A DNA stretch of 64,000 nucleotides, from positions 17,706,001 to 17,770,000 of the forward strand of contig JALMGJ010000008.1 of the NCBI GenBank assembly GCA_023362775.1, in the 5' to 3' direction. The notes under the pieces were generated by a model. It did not search any database, had not been told where the DNA came from, and was given only the letters and a program-made list of their open reading frames with translations. Made by a program: the position numbers and the translations under genes. This DNA comes from Charina bottae (lineage: Eukaryota > Chordata > Lepidosauria > Squamata > Charinaidae). Shown here piece by piece: positions 33,160 to 43,655 of the stretch (the first letter of the stretch is position 1; each line of letters starts with the position of its first letter).

Positions 33160-34260
33160 ATGGCGTCTTTGGGAACGAGACGGGCGGAGAAGGAGAAGAA
33201 GAAGGAGACTGGAGGACCACCTATTGATTCTGCTACACCTGCTACATCTGCCTCAGAAGCTTTATTACCAGAAATGAAAAAGATATTAGAAGCTGTTGCA
33301 ACACTAAATAAGAAAATGGATGATCAGAATACAGCAATAAATAAGAAAATGGATGATCAGAATACAGCAATAAATAAGAAAATGGATGATCAGAATACAG
33401 CAATAAATAAGAAAATGGATGACTCCACGAAGCAGATGGAAGATCAGATTACAGCATTAGACAAAAAAATGGACGATATGAAGAAAGAAATAACCCGAGA
33501 GATTAAGCAAGATTTTAAAAAAGAAATTCAAACAGTTAAGGAAGTGGTCAATTCTCTGTCAGGAGAACTTAAAGATACGCAAAGCCAGATGCAAAAATTA
33601 GAAGATAAATCAGAATATGCTATTAAAGAGATTGAACATAATCTAGATATCACAGCTTTAGCAGAAATGAGAGAGAAGGAGCACATCTTGAGATTTAGAG
33701 CAATTCCAGAACAAGTAGATGAAAATGTGAGAGAAAGGATGATTTTTGAATTGGCTAAATTTTTGGAGACAAGGGAACAAGATTTAGATTTGGAGATAGA
33801 CAAGATATTCAGAGTAAACTCACGTTATGCTAAGGAAAGAAAAGTCCCTAGAGACATATTGATATATTTTGTAAGAAAAGTGACAAAAGAGCAAATCTTA
33901 AGGAAACATTATAATACTAGATTAAACATAGAAGGGAAGGAAATAATTGTATTAAAAGAAATTCCCTTGAGAATATTAAGGAAAAGAAAAGATTATTCTT
34001 TCCTTACAGACAAATTAAGGCAACATAGTATTTCATTCAGATGGGAAAAATTGGAAGGCGTATCGTTTGGGTTCAAAGGACAGAGATTCAAAATAACTTC
34101 CATTTTAAAAGCAAAAGCTTTTTTAGAGAAATACAAGAAAGAAATGGGTTTACCAGAAGGAGAATTGACAAAAGGAGGAGAAACATCGAAAGACAAAGAG
34201 AAGACTGAAGATCTATCTGAGAAAGGAGCTACAGGTGTGGACTTAACAAAGGGATTTTAA
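33160..34260 (+). CDS. L1 ORF1 protein, intact (366 aa)
   Basis: Nucleic-acid chaperone of the L1 ribonucleoprotein, trimeric in known relatives. Start ATG at 33160 (MASLGTRRAEKEKKK), the first in a region otherwise full of stops. Residues 1-35 are basic then low-complexity. About 36-165 is a long coiled coil rich in K, D, E, Q. Inside it are three identical 11-residue units NKKMDDQNTAI at residues 50-82 and a fourth diverged unit. From about 170 comes the RRM-type domain (EKEHILRFRAIPEQ, VRERMIFELAKFLE). The C-terminal domain follows (VPRDILIYFVRKVTKEQIL, GKEIIVLKEIPLRILRKRK). The tail (330-366) is charged. Length is similar to the roughly 340 aa of mammalian ORF1p. No frame damage is seen. 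ORF2 follows 14 nt later. Confidence 0.93.
   Translation: MASLGTRRAEKEKKKETGGPPIDSATPATSASEALLPEMKKILEAVATLNKKMDDQNTAINKKMDDQNTAINKKMDDQNTAINKKMDDSTKQMEDQITALDKKMDDMKKEITREIKQDFKKEIQTVKEVVNSLSGELKDTQSQMQKLEDKSEYAIKEIEHNLDITALAEMREKEHILRFRAIPEQVDENVRERMIFELAKFLETREQDLDLEIDKIFRVNSRYAKERKVPRDILIYFVRKVTKEQILRKHYNTRLNIEGKEIIVLKEIPLRILRKRKDYSFLTDKLRQHSISFRWEKLEGVSFGFKGQRFKITSILKAKAFLEKYKKEMGLPEGELTKGGETSKDKEKTEDLSEKGATGVDLTKGF
33307..33405 (+). repeat. Three exact 33-bp tandem repeats in L1 ORF1
   Basis: Each unit encodes NKKMDDQNTAI. The copies are identical at the DNA level, with a partial fourth to about 33423. Eleven residues is a hendecad, which keeps coiled-coil register over three turns, so copy-number change would alter rod length without breaking the helix. 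Confidence 0.9.
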
Positions 34261-34274
34261 AGAATAAAACACCA

Positions 34275-37200
34275 ATGGAACTTAAATATCTGACATGGAA
34301 CATTAATGGAGCCAATGCTCCACAAAAAAGAAGAAAGATATTTCATTTTTTGAAAAAACAGAAATTGGACATAAGTTGTTTACAAGAGACTCATATTTGT
34401 AAAAAAGATACTAAATATTTGATTCAAAAACAGCTTGGAGAAGAATTTATTTCGGCTGGATATAAAAAAACTAAAGGGGTAGTCTTATATGTACAACCAA
34501 AGTTAAACCCAAAATTGATATTAGCTGATGAAGAGGGTCGATACATTGTAGTAGAAATTAACATACAAGGAACTAAAACACTGATAGTTGGACTTTATGC
34601 ACCGAATATGGATAAAGGAGTATTTTATAAAAACCTGATGGATAAACTTTTGGACTTAACTTATGACAATTGGTGTTTCATGGGGGATTGGAATGGGGTA
34701 ATTTACCCCAGATTGGATAGACAGTCACAAAAAGAAGTGAAGCAAACACAGGGAAAATTGCCACAAACATTTTTCGACTTGAAAGAGATGTTGGATTTAC
34801 AAGACATTTGGAGATGTATGAATGGGACTTCCAGAGAATTTACATATTATTCAGAGAGATTTAAATCACATTCTAGAATAGATATGATCTTGATATCTAA
34901 AAATTTGATGATGGATATTAACAAAGTTGATATATTACCTAAGACTTTATCAGATCATAATCCAGTAATGTTGACTCTTAAAGGGAAACGGAATGTATTT
35001 AGATGGAGATTGAATGAGTCACTACTACGGAATAATGATGTAGTTGATGTATGCAAAAAAAAAATTAAGAGAATATTTTCAATTTAATTTGAACAAAGGG
35101 ACTAATATTCAAACTGTATGGGAAGCCAGTAAAGCATATATGAGGGGTTATTTTATTCAATACAATGCTCAAATGAGGAAGAAAAAACAAAAAAGAATTC
35201 AATTGATTTTAGATGAAATTAAAAGTAAAGAGTTAGATTTGAGAGATAAACCAATGGATGACACTTTGCTCACTCAAATTAAATTTCTACAAAAGCAAAT
35301 ATCAATGATATTAACTCAAGAGATAGAGACTCAAATGAAATTTACAAAACAAAAATATTTTGAATATGCAAATAAACCAGGTAGATGGCTGGCTTATAAA
35401 TTGAGGAAACAAAGACAAAAGAATTTGATTACTAATATTCAACATGAAGGAAAAACTCTGGTGAATAATATGGACATTCAAAAAACCTTTCATGACTATT
35501 ATTCTAAATTATATAAAAAACAAGATGTCAACTTGGATGAGATTGAAGAATATTTGAATAAACAAAAACTAACTGTTCTTAATGATCAACAAAGATTGAC
35601 ATTAAATAATGTTATAACAAAAGAAGAATTGATAAAAGCTTTTAAGAAAGTTAGTAGTGGAAAAGCTCCTGGACCGGATGGATTGTCAGCAGCCTACTAT
35701 AAATGTTTTGAAGAGGATTTATGTCTACCTTTGCAGAAGACTATGAATTCTATTTTGGAAACAGGAATTATGCCTGAAACTTGGAAAGAAGCACATATAA
35801 CATTGATACCCAAAGAACAACAGGATTTAACATTAACTAAAAATTACAGACCAATATCTTTATTGAATAATGACTATAAGATATTTACAACGATATTAGC
35901 AGAAAGAATGAAGAATATACTTAAGGATTTTATTCATCAAGACCAAGCTGGTTTTCTACCCAAGAGGCAAATTCATGACAATGTCCGAAACATAGTAGAC
36001 GTAATTGAATATTTGGATCAACACTATGATAAACAAGCTGCCTTGATATTTATTGATGCTGAAAAAGCCTTTGACAACTTAAATTGGCCTTTTATGTTCA
36101 AAGTTTTGGAAAATATGAATTTTGGAGGAAATTTTATAAAATGGATTAAATCAATATATACTCCACAATTTGCCAAAATAATTGTCAATGGAGAATTTAG
36201 TAAGCCATGTGAAATACAAAAAGGTACTAGACAAGGTTGTCCATTATCTCCACTTTTGTTTATATTGGTATTAGAGGTTTTACTTAGAGATATTAGACAA
36301 GATGATGGTATCCATGGTATTAAAGTTAAAAAAGAAGTTTATAAACTAAGAGCATTTGCTGACGACCTAGTCATTACTTTGGAGAATCCACTAGAAGGAA
36401 TTGAAATATTAATACAGAAACTAAAAGACTTTGGGTCGCTAGCAGGGTTCAAAGTGAATTTACAGAAGACAAAAGTTTTGACCAAAAATATGGATTACCA
36501 CCAACAAGAGAAATTGAAAGAAATAACAGGATATTCAATGGAAGAAAAAGTAAAATATTTGGGAGTATATTTAACAACTAAAAATGTTAAGCTGTTTAAG
36601 AATAATTACATTCCACTTTGGATGGATATTAAAAAAGATTTGGAACATTGGGAAAAACTGCAATTATCATTATTAGGTAGAATTTCAGCAATTAAAATGA
36701 ATGTTTTGCCAAGAATTTTATATCTTTTTCAAACACTACCTATATTGGCATCAGAAGAACCTTTTAAACAATGGCAGCGAGATATTTCTAAGTTTATTTG
36801 GCAAGGGAAAAAACCAAGAGTAAAATATAAAGTCTTGCAAGACTCTAAAGAAAGAGGAGGACTAGGTCTACCGGATTTGAAATTATATTATGCTGCTTGT
36901 TGCTTGGTTTGGATTAAAGAATGGATAGTTTTGAAAAATGAAAAATTATTGAATTTGGAAGGACATGAATTAAGATATGGATGGCATGGATATTTGTGGT
37001 ACGATAAAGTTAAAGTTAATGTGGACTTTAAAAACCATTATATTAGAAGATCCTTGTTAAGAATCTGGAATAAATATAAATTAATCTTATGTTATAAAAG
37101 ACCCTTATGGATTTCTACACAAGAAGCATTCTACAGAACAGAAGTAAGAAATAAAGATAAATGGTTAACCTACAAAGACTTTTTAAAGAAAGAACAAGGA

Positions 37201-38036
37201 CAATATATAATTAAATCAATAGAAGAATTGGTATCAGAGGGATATAGTTTTCAATGGCTTTCATATATGCAGCTCGTAGAGAAATTTAAATTAGATAAGA
37301 AAGACCTTGAATTTAAACAAACCAAATCGGAATTTGAGATACAATTATGTGAGACAGATGATCATTTAATTGCAAAAATGTATAAATTATTGTTAAAAGG
37401 TGAAATGGTAGAGGAACAAGTTAAAGACTGTATGATTAAATGGGCTAAAAATATTGGCCATAATATTCAAATGCAACAATGGGAAGATATGTGGATCAAA
37501 GGGTTAAAATTTACTTTGTGTTATAATTTAAAAGAAAACTTTTATAAGATGATGTACAGATGGTATATGACCCCACAAAAACTTTCTAAAATGTATGGAA
37601 ATGTTTCCAACTTATGTTGGAAATGTAAAAAAAAGAGGGGTCTTTTTACCATATGTGGTGGACATGTGAGACTGCAAAGAAATTTTGGACTCAAATACAT
37701 GCATTGATGCAAAATATATTACAAATTAGAGTTCCATTTAAACCGGAATTTTTCTTACTGGGAATAATTGATGGACAACCTGGGAAGCAATTTACAAGGA
37801 TTATGCAATACATGATTACAGCAGCAAGACTTATTTTTGCACAAAATTGGAAAAACCAGATATCGCCTACGATACAAGATTGGATGTTAAAATTGATGGA
37901 TATGGCAGAGAATGATAAACTGACATGTTTATTAAAAGAAAATCCAAATAATTATTTCCTTAAAGAGTGGAAACCATTAACTGACTATTTACAAGATGCG
38001 GGAGGGGCAAAGCTTATATGGGGATTTGAAGATTAA
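34275..38036 (+). pseudogene. L1 ORF2 (endonuclease-RT-Cys motif), two 1-nt frameshifts
   Basis: About 1250 codons. APE endonuclease at 34275-34985: LTWNINGANAPQKRRK, CLQETH, MGDWNGV, SRIDMILIS, LSDHNPVM. A single extra A in the 10-A run 35055-35064 ends the first frame at 35087. The frame read from 9 A continues LREYFQFNLNKG. RT: SSGKAPGPDGLSAAYY, NYRPISLLNNDYKIFTTIL, QAGFLPKRQI, FIDAEKAFDNLNW, GTRQGCPLSPLLFILVLEVL and FADD at 36355-36366 (F in place of the usual Y). A second shift, one base missing near 37630-37645, splits the C-terminal Cys motif: CWKCKKKRG is in one frame and HMWWTCETAKKFW in the next. The last frame ends at 38036. Otherwise undamaged. Confidence 0.93.
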
Positions 38037-38309
38037 TATATATATATATATAGATGTAATAGACAAGAAATATTCTTTAATGTTATATATAGACCTAGCA
38101 TGTAAGATAAAATTTTTAAAATACCATGACCAGATACAAATCGGAAGTTGACCAAATTCTATGTTTCAGCTTTATCTTTTTTCCCTTTTTCTTTTACTAC
38201 ACTTTTTTATCTTTTCTTTTTTCTTGATTTGTATTTCCATTTTCTTTTCTGTTTCAAACTTTTATCTATGTAAAATTAAAATCTAATAAAATTTGTTAAA
38301 AAAAAAAAA
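38037..38309 (+). terminator. L1 3' UTR and poly(A) end
   Basis: 273 bp: a (ta)n run (38038-38052), a T/C-rich stretch on the plus strand (38165-38250), aataaa at about 38284, then a terminal A run that abuts the TSD. Read-through transcripts would end here (family knowledge). Confidence 0.8.
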
Positions 38310-39105
38310 GGAATTAATATTACAGAAGAGGAATGGTTAAAAATTTGGAAGCAAAGAATTATGAAAAATATGTCTGTGAGAATTAAAGAGAATTGTTATA
38401 AAACAATTTGGAAATGTTACATGACTCCAATGTTGAGCTATTATAATAGAAATAATTAAAAAAAATGTTGGAGGTGTAAAAAAGAAATTGGGACTTACAT
38501 CTATGGTGGGAATGTGAAAAGATAAAAAAAAAATTGGGAAAAGGTTTTTGTTGAGATCAATGAAATATTATCCATTAATTTGAAAAAGAGTCCAAAAATA
38601 GCACTATTGTTAAATTTCAGAGAGATGAAATTAAAGTGGCAAAAGAAAGAATTGATAATAATTTTCGTTACCGTCTTAAGATTAATAATAGCTAAAAAAT
38701 GGAAAGAGGATTACAAATATGAACTTGACTGGTTTAAAGAGGTGTGGAACATTGCAATAAATGATAAATTGACATGCGAATTAAAATATAAAAAGGGTTT
38801 GATGAAAAGAAACGATTTTGAGGAAATATGGGGTGAATTTTTAGAATATCTATTTGTTAAAGGGAAAGGAATAAAACCAAATCAATACATACTATCATTT
38901 TGGAGAAGAGGGCTGTATAAGAATTATTAATATTAAAAACTGTAAGACAATAAAAAGTAATGAGATAAAGAGTGATGGGTGCACGTAGAGGTTAAATTTA
39001 TACAAGTATATGATTAATTGTTTAATTGACCTATTGTATGTTGTGTGTTAATATTGGTTGTGTCTGTTTTGTATACTTATATTTTCAAAGATGTTTGGGA
39101 TATCA

Positions 39106-39420
39106 TCAGAGTGGAGCCTTATGAATCTCTGGGGAAATGCTATTCCAGAGGGCAGTTGCCATGAAGACACACTTCCTAAGTCCTGATAGTTGAAACTGTT
39201 TAAATAAAGGGACCTGAAACACACCTTCTTTGCTTGATCTTACTGAACGGGCAGAAACTAAGTAGCCCCTCAAATAACCAGGCCCTATTCCATGAAGGGA
39301 TTTATAGTGATAACCAGCACTTTGAATTGCAACCAGAAGCCAACTGGCAACCAGGGAAGCAGTGGTGACACACAAGGATATTGTCGCATGCTCATCACTG
39401 TCTGCACTTCTACAGTACAT
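39106..39420 (-). mobile_element. L2/CR1-like LINE fragment, antisense
   Basis: The minus strand encodes LHGIGPGYLRGYLV, then RSSKEGVFQVPLFKQFQ, LRKCVFMATALWNSISPEI. The same order of words occurs in the L2 copy at 53730-53950 (LHGMGPEYLRDRL, RSFREGLLRTP, RRAFSVTAPTLWNTLPPEL). It lacks the 3' UTR and tail. Confidence 0.75.
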
Positions 39421-40259
39421 TCTGGACCACCTGAAGCTTCCAATAGTTCAGATTTGCTTGAGGTTGATAGAAGAGGTGAGTTGAAAAGTCTTGCTTACCT
39501 TGCAAATTCTAGAAAGGGTAAATCATAATACTGGTGTCCGACTGAACAACAACAACAACAAAAACTCAGCTATACTGAGGCCAGACTTCTTTTAAAGAAG
39601 ATGACCACCCATTGCTTCTATAAAGAAAGACGCACTTAAAACCCACACAGCTTTGTCAGCATTATATTTCCCATATATTTTCATCTAGCAGTCATTTTTT
39701 GGCATTATTTCACATATATTTCATAAAACTTCTTGGCTCTTAGAGAAATCCCAAGTATTATGAAGAAAAAACAAATGGATATAATATGCATTGTCCAAAG
39801 TGAATATGAAAATCTGAACCTATATAAAGAGATTATTGCAAATATATACATATAATGTTCATACACATATAGTTAGACTTTAAATTGATTATGTTACTTT
39901 TGCCATGTGGCCATGGTGGTAAGCTTTCTTTCTTTCCATATAACTTGAACAACCTCCTACTATATGAACAGCAGGTACTATATGAGATATTCTCATGCCC
40001 ATTCAAAATGCTATGTCATAATGTAGTTTGTGAGGGTTTTGATCCACATGCTGTTTGAATCCAGTCATTGCTCTTTGTTAACAATAGTTTATGACTTATT
40101 ATGATTAATAAACCATGTCAATTGTGATTTGTAGACAAAATCTGCTTAAGCAAATGACATCTTAGCATAATGTGTGAATTTCTATTTTTCCTAGATAAGA
40201 GAGGAATGATTTAGTGCATAATATTTGACTCCAACAGTATGATCAAAATGAATTCAAGT

Positions 40260-40297
<38 letters not shown>

Positions 40298-40597
40298 GAA
40301 TCAATCTACTGCAGGATGAAGGCATCTGCATTGAAGGTTATGAACCATAATCTATCATCAGTCATTTTGACTGGAAGTAAAAAAAAACTATCTACTAATT
40401 TGCAAGCCCTATATGGATATTCATATATTTCAAAAAAAAAATTGAGAGTTGAGATAAATGATTTCTATTTCAAACTAACAAAACTAACCAAACTAATATA
40501 TTGTTATCTTGATTGAATTGCTTTCTGTTGGAAGTGTGACTTCAATTACACTACTGTCCAATACTTCACAATCTGACTATAAGTGGCAGTGGGGCAT
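39421..40597. other. No gene; (ATC)n microsatellite at 40261-40294
   Basis: AT-rich sequence. The only clear element is a run of about 11 atc units. (aac)n at 39547-39563 follows the L2 scrap. Confidence 0.5.
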
Positions 40598-40829
40598 CAT
40601 TTTTTTTAATCTGTTCAATCATGTCCGATTCTTGGAAACTGCCTGGACAAATCCTTGCAGTTTTCTTGGCAGGTTTTTCAGAAGTGGTTTGCCATTGCCT
40701 TCTTCCTAGGGCTGAGAATGACTTGCCCAAGGTCACCCAGCTGGCTTTGTGCCTAAGGCAGGACTAGAACTCATGGTTTCCCAGTCTCTAGCCTGATGCC
40801 TTAACCACTACAACAAACTGGCTCTTGGG
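40598..40829 (-). mobile_element. tRNA-derived Sauria-like SINE, antisense
   Basis: On the minus strand: agagccagtttgttgtagtgg, ttaaggcatcaggctagaga, agttctagtcctgccttagg, gggtgaccttgggcaagtca. This is the same head as the SINE at 44771. The 3' part differs (caatggcaaaccacttctga, gccaagaaaactgcaagg, atcggacatgattgaacaga) and resembles an RTE-tailed subfamily rather than the ccgccttgagttattt tail. Confidence 0.75.
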
Positions 40830-41002
40830 GAATCAATAGTTATGAATTTATTCTGTGCCCCCTCTTTGTCTATTTTTCTATCTGCTCTTTGTCTATCAGA
40901 TTGCTAATTTCAGTATATACTGTCCAGTATATCCTCATTCTCCAAAGGTGACAGGGATTGGAAGGTGGAACTAGTTTGCTCATTCTTGCTCCATGTCCTA
41001 AG

Positions 41003-41307
41003 GGTTTCTCAACCAGGGTTCCATGTAACCCTAGGGTTCCATGAGAGGTCACTAGGGGTTGCCTGGGATGTCATGATTTATTTAAAAAATTATTTCAAAT
41101 TTGGGCAACTTCACATTAAAGAGGTAAGTTTTATTCTTTATTTTTAGCTTAAGAACATGGTTAATGCATATATACAGGCCTACACATGAAACAAATATAA
41201 TAATTTTGTAACTTCTGGCCTATATTTGAGCCTGAATGTGCAGGGGTTCCTCAAGGCCTGAAAAATATTTCAAGGGTTCCTCCAGGGTCAAAAGTTTGAG
41301 AAAGGCT
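41003..41307. mobile_element. Non-autonomous hAT element (305 bp)
   Basis: Ends ggtttctcaaccaggg and ttgagaaaggct are imperfect inverted repeats of the hAT type. The exact 8-bp duplication gtcctaag flanks it (40995-41002 and 41308-41315). Internal words repeat near both ends (agggttccatg..., ggggttcctc, agggttcctcc). No coding capacity. Confidence 0.85.
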
Positions 41308-41315
41308 GTCCTAAG

Positions 41316-42530
41316 GTATAATGGTTTCATGGATTTAGAATGATTCAAGAAGATTAATACCCAAGACTTCTCATATGAATGACTTTCATGTTACCAAAAA
41401 TATTAGCCATTTACGTACAATAAGGGTATTCGGTATACCTGGAGCCAAAAGACTATATAATTCAGATACAGTATATTAATCTGAAAACGAACTCTAATTT
41501 TTACTACAGCTACTTTCTCAAGTATTGAATTACAGTCCAGCACATGTGTTTTGTTATCAAGGAACAAAACACTCTTCATTTTATGTGAGATATTACAGAA
41601 GAAGCTACTGCAATCAACTTTCAAAAGAGACATTGCTTCACCTCATATTGATCAAATAAATTGCTCCTTTTTACTTTGTTATTTAATGCACATTACTGAG
41701 CTCCAGCCACTGCATCCCATTGGGAAATTATGTGTGTCTAATAATCTGTATCAGAAGGATTGTGATCGCAACCACATGCCGTTACGGATTGGTTCCATCT
41801 CATTCAGTTTATCAGTGATACGTAATGTAAGCTGGGAATGGTGTTTGCATTACTAATATGATTCAGTCCTAGCTCCTTCATATATTGCTTTGGTTTTGCT
41901 TTTATAGACTTTGAAAAAATAAGATCTGCAAAGCTTCAAAGGCTGTAAGGTTCACTTTGAAGAAGAAAATTAAATAAAAAATGTAAACAAAGTGTAATTG
42001 GGTAAACATCTAAAAATGTCACAATGAAACACATGTACTGAGTTGGGGCAAGAAGAATGCTTTATGTGGGGATCTATGTAATAAGTGAAGTCTAATTTTT
42101 CAGTAATCCTACCAATAAATATCAGAGTATTATTTTCATGTCAAAAAATTTATCTTTCACAATATTAAAAACAAAAAAACATAAATCAGCATTATCATTC
42201 ATGCAGAAGCAGGGTTCATCCTGCATTCAACGTAACATATTATCATCCTTTAGAATATCTTGCTTTTACTAGTAAGAGACCATTTTCAAGTTTATATAAA
42301 AGTAGATCAGCCAAATCAACCCTGTACTCAATGGGACGACAGATGTCACAGCAAGATTGCCCTTACACAAAGGTTTAAAGTTAAACTTTTCATTCTGGTT
42401 ATGATTTTCTTTTTCTAAAATTCATGTGTGTTATCTAATTCTATATATTTCTGTGGAATATTATTTTACTCTCTTTGTCACATGATTTTGTGGTTGAAAT
42501 AAAAACGATGATGGTGGCATGTTATTGGTG
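41316..42530. other. No recognised feature
   Basis: AT-rich, no motif-bearing frame. Confidence 0.45.
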
Positions 42531-42578
42531 TTGTGATAGGCTGATGACCTGAAGCTTAATGGAACAAATGAATGTGAT

Positions 42579-42622
42579 GCTTGCAGATGTTGCATTATCA
42601 GACTAGGTAACATCATCAGTGC
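42579..42622 (-). ncRNA. Decayed hammerhead-like motif of the Penelope element
   Basis: Minus strand: CTGATGA (42619-42613) fits the catalytic CUGANGA box. ttacc...gataa forms an imperfect stem II. The GAAA box reads GCAA, followed by catctgcaagc where acgtctgcaag would be expected. The change in the conserved GAAA box predicts loss of self-cleavage. It sits where such motifs occur in Penelope-like terminal repeats. Confidence 0.5.
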
Positions 42623-42800
42623 GAGTGAGAGTGGGGTTTGCTCCCTGTTTATATACAGTAGCTTGACCTGCCAGAGTTGGTGTGGGTGTGTTTTTCTCCT
42701 TGGTAGTTCCTTGATTAGGGTATTGTTTTCTTCTTGTTTGTCTGGTGTTGATCCCTGCTTATCTGGGTTTGCCTGGTGTTAGTCCTTGTTTATCTGGGTG

Positions 42801-43655
42801 TTAGTTGCTGGAGAGGATGTGTTCTGGTCTTTTTGTTTCCTTCCTAGCTTTTTTATTGTCTCTTTTGAATGGTATGTAAATGTGGTTTATCTCTATGTGT
42901 CTATTGATGGCTGATTTGTCTGAATGCCAAGCTTCCAAGAATTCCCTAGCGTTTTTGGATTTAGCTTGGTCTAGGATGCTCACAGTTTCCCAGTTGAAAT
43001 TATGGTTGAGTCTGTCCATGTGTTGTGAGATTAAGGAGTTTTCCTTGTGTCTTCTGACTGCTAGTTGGTGTTCAAGAATGCACTCTGCTAGTCTTCTGCC
43101 TGTCTGTCCTACATAGTGACTGTTACAGTCCTTACACTGTATGTTGTAGATGACTCCTGTTTTTTCTTCTTGTGCTGCTGGGTCTTTTGGTTTACTAAAG
43201 ATGTTTTGGAGGGCTTTAGTTGGTTTGTGTGCTACGGTGATGCCGTGTGGTTATAATAGTCTGTTGGTAGTTTCTGAGATGTTTTTGATATATGATAGTG
43301 TTAACTTTTCATAGCTTGTGTTGGTTGTGCTGTAGTGGGTTGAGTGGTCAGGCACTTTTTGATAAAGTTGCATGGGTATCAATTTTGTTGGAAGATGTTG
43401 TTTAGGTGGTCTGTTTTCTTTTTCTGGTGTTCTGGGTTGCTGCAGTGCATTTGTACTCTGAATAATGTTCTTATACAGCTCCTCTTGTGGGAAGCTGGCT
43501 TGTTACTTTGGTAATGGAGCACTTGGTTAGTGTGGGTTGTTTTTCGATAGACTTGCATTTTTAATTTGAAATCGTTTCTTCTGCTGATGAGGGTATCCAG
43601 GAAGGGTAGTGTGTTGTTGTTTTCTTCTTCCTTTGTGAATGTTATTCTTTCAGCT
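42801..43655 (-). pseudogene. Penelope RT C-terminus and GIY-YIG endonuclease
   Basis: From high to low coordinates: EENNNTLPFLDTLISRRN and FKLKMQVYRKTTHTN (end of the RT module), SCIRTLFRVQM, then [20 protein letters not shown] at 43157-43098, which is the GIY-YIG signature (IY...YVG). [30 protein letters not shown] and [12 protein letters not shown] follow, giving the expected R and E residues. The frame runs on to 42801 as [16 protein letters not shown]. Frameshifts and stops (for example around 43250-43370) break it. The longest open remnant is 42801-43019. Confidence 0.85.

Larger units (their letters stand above)
31996..38309 (+). mobile_element. Full-length L1 retrotransposon
   Basis: Complete element: 5' UTR 31996-33159, ORF1 33160-34260, 14-nt spacer, ORF2 34275-38036 (two single-base frameshifts), 3' UTR and poly(A) to 38309. 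It is flanked by an identical 16-bp duplication ggaattaatattacag (31980-31995 and 38310-38325), the hallmark of L1 target-primed reverse transcription. It inserted into an older L1. The perfect duplication, open ORF1 and light damage to ORF2 indicate a young copy. Codon use is very A-rich on the coding strand, as in other vertebrate L1s. Confidence 0.96.
27840..38930 (+). pseudogene. Older L1 ORF2 C-terminal pseudogene in three pieces
   Basis: Piece 1 (27840-28025) encodes TESFKYLGINIAKNIQDLKI and ends in LSWFGR. This corresponds to VKYLGVYLT and LSLLGRISAIK of the younger L1. Piece 2 (31196-31979) continues CKMKILPKINFLFWMLSIEL and later ERAGVLRLKDWI. Piece 3 (38326-38930) gives TEEEWLKIWKQRIMKN, the Cys motif region KCWRCKKEIGTYIYGG and a C terminus ending in FWRRGLYKNY. 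Scattered stops (for example near 31349 and 38457) show it was decayed in its own right. The wording differs clearly from the inserted L1, so it belongs to a different or much older L1 lineage. Confidence 0.8.
27838..39090 (+). mobile_element. Older 5'-truncated L1, host of two nested insertions
   Basis: Three separated pieces, 27838-28025, 31196-31995 and 38326-39090, read continuously as the C-terminal part of an L1 ORF2 once the BovB (28026-31195) and the younger L1 (31996-38309) are ignored. Continuity is shown at both joints by target duplications: ttgggagagt around BovB and ggaattaatattacag around the L1. The ORF2 words resume in register at the second joint (ERDLGINI before, TEEEWLKIW after). 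The 5' truncation is near 27838. The 3' end is approximate, with no clear poly(A). Confidence 0.85.
42531..43655 (-). mobile_element. Penelope-like element, 5'-truncated, antisense
   Basis: The minus strand carries the end of the Penelope RT and a complete-looking GIY-YIG endonuclease in decayed form, followed by a non-coding terminal segment with a hammerhead-like motif (42579-42622). The RT catalytic region is missing, so only the last ~1.1 kb is present. Penelope-like elements are RT-bearing retroelements distinct from LTR and LINE classes. Confidence 0.85.
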
